From the NCBI RefSeq assembly GCF_036053395.1, contig NZ_CP107942.1, forward strand, positions 4,120,501-4,184,500: a stretch of DNA of 64,000 nt, written 5' to 3'. The position numbers and the translations under genes were made by a program. A model generated the notes under the pieces. It had not been told where the DNA came from. It was given only the letters and a program-made list of their open reading frames with translations, and did not search any database. Numbering within the stretch: position 1 is the stretch's first letter; each line of letters starts with the position of its first letter. This DNA is from Actinoplanes sp. NBC_00393. GTDB taxonomy: Bacteria; Actinomycetota; Actinomycetes; Mycobacteriales; Micromonosporaceae. This document shows positions 1 to 8,277 of the stretch, piece by piece.

Positions 1-1
1 G

Positions 2-565
2 GCGCTGACCACGGCGACCGATCCCCGGCTGAGCGTCGTCCAGGAGGCGACCCTGACGGCGTGGCACACGAGCACGTTGCCGCTCACCGACCGGCTGCGC
101 GACCTCACCGGCCTGAGCCTGGACGGGACGCGCGAGTCCCTCGACGAGCTCTGGGCGTGGCTGCGGGTGTCACGGGACCGTCTCCAGGCCGAGTTCACCG
201 ATGCGGCGCCGACGCTCGCGATGCCGTACTACGGCGTGCTGGCCGGCGGCACCAATGCTGCTGCCGCGCCCCGGGATCCGTGGTACCGGGTCACGGTCGA
301 GCATGTCACCGCGTACGTCGGCGAGGTGGTGATCGCCCAGGCGCCGGGCACGGTCTGGGCCATCGGCGAGGACGGCGAACTGGCGCTGGTCCGCACCGCC
401 GGAACCGGCCTGCTGTGGCGGGTGCTCGCCATCGTCCACGCCGACTTCGACACGCCCACCGACGAGTTCGACCCCCACCGGCTGCGCCGTCTGGCCGACG
501 ACATGCTCCGCTGGGTCAACACAGACCCGAGAAATCAGGTCTGGATCACTCCCACCGGGTTCTAG
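2..565 (+). CDS. Hypothetical protein, 5' end cut by window edge
   Basis: The reading frame is open from the first bases of the window to the TAG at 563-565, so the gene begins upstream and at least 187 codons are visible. A TTG at 77 could be read as a start, but the codons before it are coding-like, so I treat the gene as truncated by the window. The visible part is soluble and acidic with an aromatic-rich middle (PYYGVLAGG, then DPWYRVTVEHV) and a C-terminal helix. I do not recognise a family, and I see no membrane segment or known catalytic motif. Confidence 0.6.
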   Translation, partial: ALTTATDPRLSVVQEATLTAWHTSTLPLTDRLRDLTGLSLDGTRESLDELWAWLRVSRDRLQAEFTDAAPTLAMPYYGVLAGGTNAAAAPRDPWYRVTVEHVTAYVGEVVIAQAPGTVWAIGEDGELALVRTAGTGLLWRVLAIVHADFDTPTDEFDPHRLRRLADDMLRWVNTDPRNQVWITPTGF

Positions 566-633
566 AAGCGGATCCCATTCCTGCTCACTCGAGCGAACCG
601 GAGGCCGTGCAGCCAGGTCAGAACCGATCTCGC

Positions 634-1356
634 TCAACCTTCGCGGCTCCGCTGGTCCGCCTGCGGAGTGGCTCGGATCGCGACGACCACATCGTTCCCC
701 ACAGCCGGGTCGACGACGCAGTGGAGTCCGAGGTCGGTAATGCGACCGTCTCGAACGTTCCACTCGCGGGCGCCCGGGTCACGTCCGAGTATCGAGCCGA
801 GAGAGTCGATGGTGGCTTTCCAGAGATTCGCCCAAGCCCGCCGAGGCCCGACCACGAACGCCAGCTGAAGGGCGACGCCGCCATACGGCGAGGAGCCGTC
901 CGTGATTTGATCGCGAATCTGTTGCTTGTAGGCGGTGCTGGTGGCCGACGCCGTGGTCCGAACATCGAATGAGTACGTTCCACCCGGATCGTTGACTCTG
1001 GAAGCCTGGCAAATCGCCACCGACGATACCGCCGCATGACGCTTGGTTGCCCACACAGAGGTGAACTGTCGGCCAGTTTCCTTCGCCAACTGCGGGACCA
1101 GTGGAAAGAGGTAGTTATCAAGGTCATTGAACGCAAGTAGCGGCACGGTATCGGGCAGCGCGACGTCAAGGCGCAACGCGAGCGGGTCAGGCGTATGACA
1201 CACCGGCTCTGCGATGGCCAAGCGGACCTGGGCGACGAAGGCGGCGAAACGTACCTGACCCGGTGTACCGCTCTTGTCCCAGCTAGCAAGGGCGGGCGCG
1301 ATGCCAAGCGTGCTGCCTACTGCATCGGGGCAGCCATAGAAGACAGGCGTAGTCAT
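634..1356 (-). CDS. Hypothetical protein, about 240 aa
   Basis: This is a 240-residue protein with no signal peptide or membrane helix. Its composition is that of a globular alpha/beta protein (FVAQVRLAIAEP early, LLAFNDLDNYLFPLVPQLA around residue 75-90, VALQLAFVVGPRRAW around 165-180). I do not recognise the family. Third-position GC is visibly lower here than in neighbouring genes, which is compatible with a transferred gene. It is convergent with the preceding gene. The phrase FNDLDNYLFPL followed by a region binding a second partner vaguely recalls RusA-like endonucleases, but that is not enough for a call. Confidence 0.5.
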   Translation of the reverse strand: MTTPVFYGCPDAVGSTLGIAPALASWDKSGTPGQVRFAAFVAQVRLAIAEPVCHTPDPLALRLDVALPDTVPLLAFNDLDNYLFPLVPQLAKETGRQFTSVWATKRHAAVSSVAICQASRVNDPGGTYSFDVRTTASATSTAYKQQIRDQITDGSSPYGGVALQLAFVVGPRRAWANLWKATIDSLGSILGRDPGAREWNVRDGRITDLGLHCVVDPAVGNDVVVAIRATPQADQRSREG

Positions 1357-1489
1357 AACTTGAGTTCACCGTTGTCCACCATGCGTAGCAACAGGAGCTT
1401 GTGACGAAGCCTCGAGTCATGAGGGTGCACCGCCGACCAGGATTCTCGGCATCGATAGTATCCACCGGAATCCAAGTCCTGGACCGTGC

Positions 1490-2236
1490 ATGGGCTACCC
1501 GCGACACCCGGGTGAACATCCGTCGCATCGCAGCCGTACGGACAGCTTCAGGCCGGTTCGCAGACTCAACCGCCTCCGCAGTACGGCTTCACCCAGCATG
1601 GCGTTCCCGCATATGGGCGCCGGGCTACCCGCCGCGGAAGGAATCGACCGCGGTGGCGATCGGTGTGACCGTGGTGGCGGTTGTCTTGACGCTGTGCATC
1701 GGTGGCACCGTCGCGCAATTCGTGATTGGTCGGTACCTCGGTGACGCCAAGCCGACGGTGACCATCGTCGAGCCGGAGACACTCGGCGGCCGGCTCAAGC
1801 TGGTGGTGGACGACGACGCGGAGGTGGGCGCCGTCATCACCGAGATCGAGGAGAGTCTGGCCAGTCATCTGGGCGCGGAGAACTCGTTCGGCGCCCTGTA
1901 CGGCGACCTCACTGACGACAACATGATTGCCGCCTCGTCCACCGAGGCAACGATCTTCAACCCGCGCGAGGAGTTGACAGCTGCGTTCGCCGCGTTCAGC
2001 GCGGGCTCCCAGCTCACGCGCCTGGCCCCGGCGGGCACCGGCACGCTGGGCGGTCTCGCCGAGTGCGGCACGTTCGTCGACCCGGAAGGCGGCTCGGTGA
2101 TCTGCGGCTGGGCCGACGAGGGAAGCCCTCGGCATCGTCATCCGGCTACGAACCGGACGACAGGGCCCAGGCTGAGTTCCCGGGACTCAGCGCCGAGATC
2201 GAGATGAAGGCTAGCCCGGACGGCGGCGGGCGGTGA
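1490..2236 (+). pseudogene. Broken proline-rich single-pass membrane protein
   Basis: No single frame reads through this gene, but consecutive frames join into one sensible protein. The start MGYPRHPGEHP (frame of 1490) continues as SQPYGQLQAG...QPPPQYGFTQHGVPAYG (frame of 1525-1614), then APGYPPRKESTAVAIG with one membrane helix (frame of 1617). A folded extracytoplasmic domain follows to CGWADEG near 2120, then ALGIVI (frame of 2125) and SGYEPDDRAQAEF to a TGA at 2234. Restoring one G in the GGG run at 1615-1617 would rejoin the Pro/Tyr-rich tail to the helix. The layout (Pro/Gln-rich cytoplasmic N-terminus, one helix, small outer domain) is common in actinobacteria and has no assigned function. 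The 3' end overlaps the opposing methyltransferase gene. Confidence 0.6.
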
Positions 2237-2966
2237 CGCGATAGCGGTCGGCCTCGTCGGCGTACGTCGTGGATTCCGGCTGGAGGCCGGCGGCGCGCAG
2301 ATCCTCGTCCAGCTGGCCGGCCCGGAACGGCCAGAACGTCAAGCGTTCGCCCTGGCTCGTCACGCCGCCAGCGCTGTCCCACTGCGCCACCGCGACGTCG
2401 AGGAAGTGCGGATCGTCCCAGTCCTCGGCGAGCGTCCACGAGTAGATCACCAGTGAGCGTTCGCCGCCGCGTTCGACCAGACGGTCGGCGACCTGCAGGC
2501 CGGAGCCGGCCGCCCGGACGCGCTCCCAGTTGCGGGAGGTCACCACAAGCAGCCCACCTGGGCGCAGCACGCCGGCCATCGCCTGCAACGCGGCGCGCCG
2601 GCGCTCGGTTCCGGCGGCATGGGTGAGCGAGTTGCCGATGCAGAAGACCGCATCGAACGGCTCCCGCGCGGTGAGTTGCTCCCACTCGCACTGCAACGCG
2701 ACCAGGTCGACGCCGTGCTGCCCGGCAAGTTGCCGGGTCCGCTCCACCATCGCCTCGCTGGCGTCACACGCGACCACCTCGAAGCCGCACAGCGCCAGGC
2801 CGACCGCGAACTGCCCGGTCCCGCACGCGCAGTCCAGCACCCGCGCTCCGCTGCCGAGCGTGTCGACGACCTCGGCGAACGCGGCGACCGATCCCTGCGG
2901 CGTCAGCAGCTGATCGGGTACGAGCCAGTCGTACACACCGGCCAGCACGTCATACGAATCCCCCAC
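2211..2966 (-). CDS. Class I SAM-dependent methyltransferase
   Basis: The 251-residue protein has a complete class I methyltransferase fold. The SAM-binding motif I is VLDCACGTGQFAVG at residues 44-57, the acidic end of beta-2 is VVACDASEAM, and post-I/motif II is FDAVFCIGNSLTHA near residue 105, followed by LRPGGLLVVTSRNWE. The substrate cannot be told from the sequence; small-molecule N- or O-methylation is the usual role in this family. The gene starts 11 bp after the stop of the lipoprotein gene upstream on the same strand, so the two probably form an operon. Confidence 0.85.
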   Translation of the reverse strand: MGDSYDVLAGVYDWLVPDQLLTPQGSVAAFAEVVDTLGSGARVLDCACGTGQFAVGLALCGFEVVACDASEAMVERTRQLAGQHGVDLVALQCEWEQLTAREPFDAVFCIGNSLTHAAGTERRRAALQAMAGVLRPGGLLVVTSRNWERVRAAGSGLQVADRLVERGGERSLVIYSWTLAEDWDDPHFLDVAVAQWDSAGGVTSQGERLTFWPFRAGQLDEDLRAAGLQPESTTYADEADRYRVTARRRPG

Positions 2967-2977
2967 GACGACTGACG

Positions 2978-3457
2978 TTAGCCCGCATCCGCCAGATCCC
3001 AGCGGATCGTGACGCGCCTGCCCGCCGCGGCAAGATCGTCCAAGCCGGCATCGATGGCGCCCAGGCGGATCAGACCCGGAGCGGGAACGGATTGGCCGAG
3101 GTCGTCGTAGTAGACCGCGATCACCTCGGTCTGCGGCCAGAAGTAGATATCGCCCACGACTGGATCATGCACCGGGACGGCGCCGTCGACGGTGAGGGCG
3201 TTCGGCAGGCGCCCGGACTTCGCCTGTCCCCACACGTCCTTGAAGTCCAGGGTCGCCGGCAGCATGGCGGCGAGCTGCCGGGCCTCCGGCGTATCCGCCA
3301 GCGTCGCGGTCGCCGCGCCGCCGTCGAACTGCAGCGTCACCGGCTTGCCCGCAAAGGTACTCGGCACCGGATCATGCCCGCCGCCCGCGGTGACAGAGCA
3401 TCCGGCGAGGAGCACGGCGAGTACGGGTGTCAGAAGGGCAGTCATCCGGCTGGTCAT
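2978..3457 (-). CDS. Lipoprotein with cyclophilin-like fold
   Basis: This is a 159-residue exported lipoprotein. The N-terminus has a basic start, a hydrophobic core and the lipobox LLAGC (Cys at residue 20), so it should be lipid-anchored outside the membrane. The rest (PVTLQFDGGAATATLADTPEARQLAAMLP, then GDIYFWPQTEVIAVYYDD) matches the pattern of small cyclophilin-like proteins of the DUF4430/TM1367 type, a fold without known isomerase activity. It is divergent from the XRE regulator at 3561, which may control it across a 103-bp gap. Confidence 0.75.
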   Translation of the reverse strand: MTSRMTALLTPVLAVLLAGCSVTAGGGHDPVPSTFAGKPVTLQFDGGAATATLADTPEARQLAAMLPATLDFKDVWGQAKSGRLPNALTVDGAVPVHDPVVGDIYFWPQTEVIAVYYDDLGQSVPAPGLIRLGAIDAGLDDLAAAGRRVTIRWDLADAG

Positions 3458-3560
3458 GGCGTTCAGCCAACTCGCCCGGCGGCACGCTCAGGAAGTCACT
3501 GGCGATGGGTGTACTTGTAGTGCATCGCTGCGGGCGGGCGTACGCCGTACCGTCGATGGC

Positions 3561-4421
3561 ATGGACAACCGGGCCGCGGTGCGCGAGTTTCTCACCTCGC
3601 GCCGTGCCAAGATCTCGCCGGAGCGGGCCGGCCTGCCGGCCATAGGGCAGCGCCGCGTCCCCGGGCTGCGGCGCAGTGAGGTGGCCGCGCTGGCGGGGAT
3701 GAGCGTGGAGTACTACGCCAAGCTCGAACGCGGCACCCTCGCCGGTGTCTCGGCCGGTGTTCTCGACTCGCTGGCCCGCGCCCTGCAACTGGACGACGCC
3801 GAGCGGGCTCACCTCGTACATCTCGCCCATGAAGCGGACGGCAGCAACGCCGTCCTGCGGCGGCGCCGGCCGAAGCAGTGGCAGGTCCGGCCCAGCCTGC
3901 AGTGGTCGCTCGACGCCATCACCGCCGCACCGGCGATCGTCGGCAACAACCGGATGGATCTGCTGGCCGCCAACGCGCTCGGCCGGGCCATGTACGCCGA
4001 CCACTACACCGATCCGGCCGGCCCGCCGAACTTCGCGAGGTACATCTTCCTCGACAGCGCGGCCCACCGCTTCTATCCCGAGTGGGATCTCGCCGCCGAC
4101 ATGTGCGTGGCCAATCTGCGCACCGCGGCCGGCAAGGATCCGCACGACAAGGGGCTGCACGACCTCGTCGGCGAACTGTCGACCCGCAGCGACGAATTCC
4201 GTCACCGCTGGGGCGCCCACAACGTCCGCACCCACGGCACCGGGTCGAAGAATTTCCACCACCACATCGTCGGCGGTCTGACCCTCGCCTACGAAAGCAT
4301 GGACCTGCGCGCCGACCCCGGTCTCACCATGACCGTGTACGCAGCCGAGCCCGGCTCCCCGACCGAGGACGCGCTGCGACTTCTCGCCTCCTGGGCCGTC
4401 TCGATCAAGGCCGCCGACTGA
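3561..4421 (+). CDS. XRE-family regulator with MmyB-like ligand domain
   Basis: The 286-residue protein starts at the ATG at 3561 (MDNRAAVREFLTSRR); a longer in-frame extension upstream overlaps the divergent gene and is not coding-like. Residues 1-75 form a helix-turn-helix with the family signature VPGLRRSEVAALAGMSVEYYAKLERG. Residues 100-280 form the MmyB-like ligand-binding domain (PAIVGNNRMDLLAANALGRAMY, then GSKNFHHHIVGGLTLAYESMDL). In actinobacteria such regulators often control an adjacent divergent gene, here the lipoprotein. The natural ligand of this family is mostly unknown. Confidence 0.9.
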   Translation: MDNRAAVREFLTSRRAKISPERAGLPAIGQRRVPGLRRSEVAALAGMSVEYYAKLERGTLAGVSAGVLDSLARALQLDDAERAHLVHLAHEADGSNAVLRRRRPKQWQVRPSLQWSLDAITAAPAIVGNNRMDLLAANALGRAMYADHYTDPAGPPNFARYIFLDSAAHRFYPEWDLAADMCVANLRTAAGKDPHDKGLHDLVGELSTRSDEFRHRWGAHNVRTHGTGSKNFHHHIVGGLTLAYESMDLRADPGLTMTVYAAEPGSPTEDALRLLASWAVSIKAAD

Positions 4422-4473
4422 GTCTTCGATAGATGTCGGTTGATATCTGGAAACAATGGTGCAATGATTCGCC

Positions 4474-4487
4474 TGGGAGCGCTCCCA
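4474..4487. promoter_or_regulatory. CebR-type operator upstream of LPMO
   Basis: The sequence TGGGAGCGCTCCCA is a perfect 14-bp palindrome, identical to the operator of CebR, the LacI-family cellobiose/cellotriose-responsive repressor of Streptomyces and relatives. It ends 32 bp before the GTG start of the AA10 gene. A second identical copy lies at 44533-44546 before a GH3 beta-glucosidase. Control by a CebR homologue is inferred; no cebR gene is in the window. Confidence 0.85.
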
Positions 4488-4519
4488 ATCCCCGTACGCC
4501 GAAGAACGGAGGAGAAACC

Positions 4520-5176
4520 GTGCCCCCACGCGAATCCCACCGGTTCCGCCGGCCTCTCCAGGTGGTCGTCGTCGTGCTCGCCACCATGGTGAGCCTGCTG
4601 CCGTGGACCGGCGCAGCCCAGGCCCACGGCACCATCGTCAGCCCGGCCAGCCGCGCCTACCAGTGCTGGCAGACCTGGGGCAGTCAGCACATGAACCCGG
4701 CCATGCAGCAGCAGGATCCGATGTGCTGGAACGCCTTCCAGGCCAACCCGGACACCATGTGGAACTGGATGAGCGCGCTGCGCGACGGCCTGGGCGCCCA
4801 GTTCCAGGCCCGCACCCCGGACGGGCAGCTGTGCAGCAACGGTCTGACCAGGAACAACAGCCTGAACCAGCCCGGAGCCTGGAAGACGACAAACGTCAGC
4901 CGCAGCTTCACCGTCCGGCTGTACGACCAGGCCAGTCACGGCGCCGACTACTTCCGCGTCTACGTCAGCAAGCAGGGGTTCAACCCGGCCACGCAGAGTC
5001 TCGGCTGGGGGAACCTCGACTTCATCACGCAGACCGGTAGGTACGCGCCGGCGCAGAACATCTCGTTCGACATCTCCACCTCGGGATACACCGGGCATCA
5101 CATCCTGTTCGTCATCTGGCAGGCCTCGCACCTCGACCAGGCCTACATGTGGTGCAGCGATGTGAACTTCACCTGA
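4520..5176 (+). CDS. Secreted AA10 lytic polysaccharide monooxygenase
   Basis: The protein is a copper-dependent oxidative enzyme cleaving crystalline chitin or cellulose outside the cell. I chose the GTG at 4520 because GGAGGAG lies at 4508-4514; the longer frame from 4433 would run across the operator. The signal peptide (RRPLQVVVVVLATMV core) ends AQA at residue 35, leaving His36 as mature residue 1, as the histidine brace requires. The second copper His is in QASHGADYF near residue 140. The mature domain is about 183 residues with paired cysteines and no attached binding module, so this is a minimal single-domain LPMO. Chitin versus cellulose cannot be decided by eye, but the CebR box argues for cellulose. 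Confidence 0.92.
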   Translation: MPPRESHRFRRPLQVVVVVLATMVSLLPWTGAAQAHGTIVSPASRAYQCWQTWGSQHMNPAMQQQDPMCWNAFQANPDTMWNWMSALRDGLGAQFQARTPDGQLCSNGLTRNNSLNQPGAWKTTNVSRSFTVRLYDQASHGADYFRVYVSKQGFNPATQSLGWGNLDFITQTGRYAPAQNISFDISTSGYTGHHILFVIWQASHLDQAYMWCSDVNFT

Positions 5177-5259
5177 TCGGCCGCTCCGGCCCAGGACGTC
5201 GGCAAACGTCCCGGGCCGGAGACCCCGTCCCCTCCAGTCCGCCGAGGTGAGAAACGATC

Positions 5260-5811
5260 ATGAGTACGAGTCGAGCCCGCTACGTGTGGGTGGCGGCGAT
5301 CCTGCTGCTGGCCGCGGCCGCGGTGGTCGTCCTGCACAATCCGGCCGACTCCGAGGCGGATCCAGCGGACCTACAGGGCCAGCTCCAGGCCCACATGCGC
5401 ACCACGCTCGAGCGATCTGACCCGGGCCAGCACAACCATGCCGGCCACCAGGTTCAGCCGACGGCCGGCGAGCCGGCAGTCATCTGCGGGGTACGCGTGT
5501 ACGGCTACGAACCCTTCCAGGTCACCACGCTCGCCGAGGTGAAGACGGTGTACGGCTTCCACCTCTGCGGGGTCGCCGAACCGCAGCGCCCGTGGGACGT
5601 GGCGGTCAAGCTGGCCGGCCCGGTGATCCTGGACATGGCCACCGATCCGCCGGGCATCCAGGTGGTCGAGGCGACCGCCGACGTCATGTACGTCGACCGG
5701 CTGCAGCAGATGTTCCCGCCGAAGTACGCGCAGGTGGCCCAGAAGGAGGCCTTGTCAGACTCGGAGATGGCCGACCTGCGCCGCCGCTACGACGACGCGG
5801 CCGGACTCTGA
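5260..5811 (+). CDS. Single-pass membrane-anchored protein, unknown
   Basis: This 183-residue protein has an N-terminal membrane helix (YVWVAAILLLAAAAVVVL, residues 8-25) and an extracytoplasmic domain. A His/Gln-rich stretch (DPGQHNHAGHQVQPT) precedes a compact domain containing ICGVRVYGYEP and FHLCGVAEPQRPWDVAVKL, whose two cysteines could pair. I do not recognise a family. It lies 83 bp downstream of the LPMO gene on the same strand, but no link between them is evident. Confidence 0.7.
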   Translation: MSTSRARYVWVAAILLLAAAAVVVLHNPADSEADPADLQGQLQAHMRTTLERSDPGQHNHAGHQVQPTAGEPAVICGVRVYGYEPFQVTTLAEVKTVYGFHLCGVAEPQRPWDVAVKLAGPVILDMATDPPGIQVVEATADVMYVDRLQQMFPPKYAQVAQKEALSDSEMADLRRRYDDAAGL

Positions 5812-5992
5812 TCACCGGCACTGCTGAAGGGCTTCCGGCATCGGGGGTCTCGCTGTCGTCCGTCTCTCTCGAAAACCGGCGATTGACAGCTGCCCACCTC
5901 GACGCCACTTCGATCCCGCCGGCCTCGCGCAGCCGGCAAGCGATTGCGTGCGGCGGCTGGCGCCGTCCGGCGAGACCTCCCGGGTAGACGGC

Positions 5993-6032
5993 CACATCCG
6001 CAATGGGTGTGCCCACATCCACTGCGGATGTG
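5993..6032. repeat. Perfect 10-bp inverted repeat in a gene-poor stretch
   Basis: CACATCCGCA at 5993-6002 is mirrored by TGCGGATGTG at 6023-6032, and the loop holds a further short inverted pair (TGGGTGTGCCCA). It sits within 5812-6487, a 675-bp stretch in which I find no intact gene. A fragment reading MTILVNGAQTTVAIPPIEEQGW at 6335-6428 looks like debris. The hairpin lacks a T-run, so it may be a terminator for the upstream gene or a remnant of a mobile sequence. Confidence 0.4.
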
Positions 6033-6487
6033 CTCGCATTTTCGGAACCAGACGGATCACGGGGTCAGCCGCGACTGCCAGCCGGGTGGTCCCCACCGGC
6101 GGTTCCCGAGGGCCGGCTGGGAGCCGCTGCTGCCCCAAACGTCCTTCGAAGGGTACGAAGCTGCCGGCCGGATGACCGAAAGGCCGGAACAGGGCGAGGC
6201 TGTGCAGCGATCCCCTTTCCTGCGGAGTTGCGGTGTCCAGGTGGTTTGGCGGCCGCTGACAGCGACACCGCGCTGTCACCCCTGCTTCGGTGCCAAGGGC
6301 CGGCGCGGGCAGACGTCCACGGCCTCCCAGCGAGATGACCATCCTGGTCAACGGGGCGCAGACGACCGTCGCGATCCCGCCGATCGAGGAGCAGGGCTGG
6401 GCTGAGGCACTCGCCCGGAGCCTGTGCTGAGGTCCGGAGAAGATTTCCGCAGCCCGGCCGCCCACAGGGCCAGCCCGAGCTGCCGGA

Positions 6488-6859
6488 ATGCTGGAACGCC
6501 GGACCGAACCCGGCACGTCCGCGGCGCCCCGGCAGGTCCTCTCCCTCACCGACGCCGGCGGGGCCGAACTGCTCCGGCGGCTCCGCGCACCCTCGGACGT
6601 CGAGATCAGCGACCGGAACCGGTACTTCACCGTGCTCGCCTTACTGCGGCACCTGCCGGACCGCGCCGAACAGGCCGCGGTGCTCCAGCGGCGGCTGGAC
6701 TTCCTGCAGGCGCCGGCGACATTCTTCTCGGCCGCCGGGAAACGGCTCCGCGCCGCTGACATGGACGACCCGTTCCGCCAGGGCATGTTCGAGATCGCCC
6801 GGGCCACCGCGCAGGCGGAACGGGACTGGCTCACGCGTACGCTCGCCGAACTGAGCTGA
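6488..6859 (+). pseudogene. Truncated PadR-like regulator (C-terminal part)
   Basis: The frame begins with MLERRTEP and SLTDAGGAELLRRL, which corresponds to the wing strand and post-wing helix of a PadR-family winged helix. It then runs through a Vir-like C-terminal helical domain (FTVLALLRHLPDRAEQAAVLQRRLDFL). The first half of the DNA-binding domain, normally about 50 residues with the recognition helix, is missing from this and the neighbouring frames. I therefore read it as a 5'-truncated gene that is unlikely to bind DNA. An alternative is an independently expressed small dimerisation module. Confidence 0.55.
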
Positions 6860-6877
6860 CCACGCCGCCGCGGGCGG

Positions 6878-7066
6878 CTATCTGGCGATCCGGCGCTGGC
6901 GCCGCCAGACGTAGCCGCCCATCCCGATCGAAGCCACCGCCAGAATCACCAGCGTCACGGCGTCGCCGCCGGTCGCGCCGGTCCAGAAGAGACCGGCGAC
7001 CATCGCCACCGCCAGCCCGAAGAAGAAGGGCGGCAGCCAGCGCTGCCGGACTTCCTGCTGCCGCAT
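6878..7066 (-). CDS. Small two-helix membrane protein
   Basis: This 62-residue protein is preceded by a good ribosome site (GGGGAGAG just before the ATG). It has two predicted membrane helices (LPPFFFGLAVAMVAGLFW and AVTLVILAVASIGMGGYVW) and an Arg-rich cytoplasmic tail (RRQRRIAR). Its size and layout are typical of uncharacterised actinobacterial integral membrane proteins. No function can be assigned. Confidence 0.65.
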   Translation of the reverse strand: MRQQEVRQRWLPPFFFGLAVAMVAGLFWTGATGGDAVTLVILAVASIGMGGYVWRRQRRIAR

Positions 7067-7151
7067 GTCTCTCCCCTGGTTTGACGATCAAGCAGGCGAT
7101 ACCCGACACCGGCCGGACGGGAAACATACGCTCAGCGGATCCATGGCGGCG

Positions 7152-8057
7152 CTATTCGGCGGCTACCAGCTGGGGTGCGGGCGTTAGGTTGAGCCGGGCG
7201 ACCGCGTCGCGCAGGTCCTGGGGCCAGAGCCACAGGCGGTATTCCGGGTTGATGCCGGAATAGTCCTCCGGGCCGTGCAGGACGCGGGTACGCAGGTCCA
7301 CGCAGTAGCGTTCGCGCCAGGAGCGTTCGTGGACCTTCAGCGGCAAGTTGTTCACCTTCTTGTGAGTGATGTCGAACAGCTTCTCCATGGCCCGGTACTC
7401 GTAGGCGAGCAAGGTGTGCTGGTCGGCCCAGATCCCGAGCTGGGCGGCGCGGGCGTTCGCTGCGGCCTGGATCAGCAGGGCGAGGTCCTCGGCGCTCGGG
7501 ATGGACGGGTAGATCACGAACGGCGTGGCCCAGCCGGCGGTCACCAGGTCCAGGTTGAACGTGGGACGGTCGCGCTTCGGGATCTCCTGGCGTTCCCTCT
7601 CGCTGTAGTCGGGAGCGATGTACGCGAGCAGCCGGTGGTTCGTGTCGAACGGGCTGTCCGCCACCCGGATGAAGATCTTCCGGCTTGTGCCGTTGGGCCG
7701 TTTCAGCCGCTTGGCGACGTTGTCCTTGCCGAACGCGGACGCCTTCTTGCCCTGCTCGTAATGCAGGCTGCCGGCGTGGCCGGTCTCCAGTCTCGGCAGC
7801 ACGAACTCGGCCAAGCCGGCGTCGATCGGTGCCCGGCCCTGCCGGATCCACTCCGCCAGCTGCAGGAACTCCTTGTCGATCGCGGCGGCCCGCTGCTCGC
7901 TCCGGGCGGTCACCTCCGGGGTGTCGACCGAGAGCATGCGGATCGGCATCCGCACGTTGGGGGTGTCGCCGTCGGTGATGTCGACGAGGTCGCGTGCGCC
8001 GAGCGTCGGCATGCTCGCGCCGGCCGGCGCCCAGAAGACCTGCACCGGCTCGATCAT
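7152..8057 (-). CDS. Staphylococcal-nuclease-like protein
   Basis: I place the start at 8057 (MIEPVQVFWAP), where the ATG overlaps the TGA of the preceding small gene, giving 301 residues; the longer upstream frame is Arg/Pro noise. Residues 20-45 read LVDITDGDTPNVRMPIRMLSVDTPEV, the SNase-fold core in which Asp and Arg bind calcium and phosphate. A later FGKDNVAKRLK and YSERERQEI resemble the rest of the fold, here with long insertions. The C-terminal third (residues 200-300, with ERYCVDLRTR) is not typical of SNase and is unknown to me. No signal peptide is visible, so it is probably cytoplasmic. It ends a three-gene coupled unit. Confidence 0.65.
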   Translation of the reverse strand: MIEPVQVFWAPAGASMPTLGARDLVDITDGDTPNVRMPIRMLSVDTPEVTARSEQRAAAIDKEFLQLAEWIRQGRAPIDAGLAEFVLPRLETGHAGSLHYEQGKKASAFGKDNVAKRLKRPNGTSRKIFIRVADSPFDTNHRLLAYIAPDYSERERQEIPKRDRPTFNLDLVTAGWATPFVIYPSIPSAEDLALLIQAAANARAAQLGIWADQHTLLAYEYRAMEKLFDITHKKVNNLPLKVHERSWRERYCVDLRTRVLHGPEDYSGINPEYRLWLWPQDLRDAVARLNLTPAPQLVAAE

Positions 8058-8263
8058 GGCGTCCGCCCAGGGGCGAGGCGGGCTGTTGCGGTGTCGAGCC
8101 GGCGGCGAGCATTCCGGACCTGCGGCGGGACGGCTGCGCGGCGCGAACGGGACGCCGCGGCGGGCTCGCGGTCCTGGGTGAGTTGCTCGGGCAACGCGAC
8201 GTCGAGCTGCTTGCGCAGCTCGTCGCGCGCATCCACGAAGCGCTGGTACGCGCTGACTGCCAT
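8054..8263 (-). CDS. Small helical protein coupled to the nuclease gene
   Basis: This is a 69-residue protein (MAVSAYQRFVDARDELRKQ...) that is Arg/Ala-rich and mainly helical. Its TGA overlaps the ATG of the nuclease-like gene by 4 bp (ATGA), and AGGAGG stands just upstream of its own ATG, so translation is likely and coupled. It has no recognisable domain. Its size and position suggest an accessory partner of the nuclease-like protein. Confidence 0.55.
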   Translation of the reverse strand: MAVSAYQRFVDARDELRKQLDVALPEQLTQDREPAAASRSRRAAVPPQVRNARRRLDTATARLAPGRTP

Positions 8264-8277
8264 GGGTCCTCCTCAGA

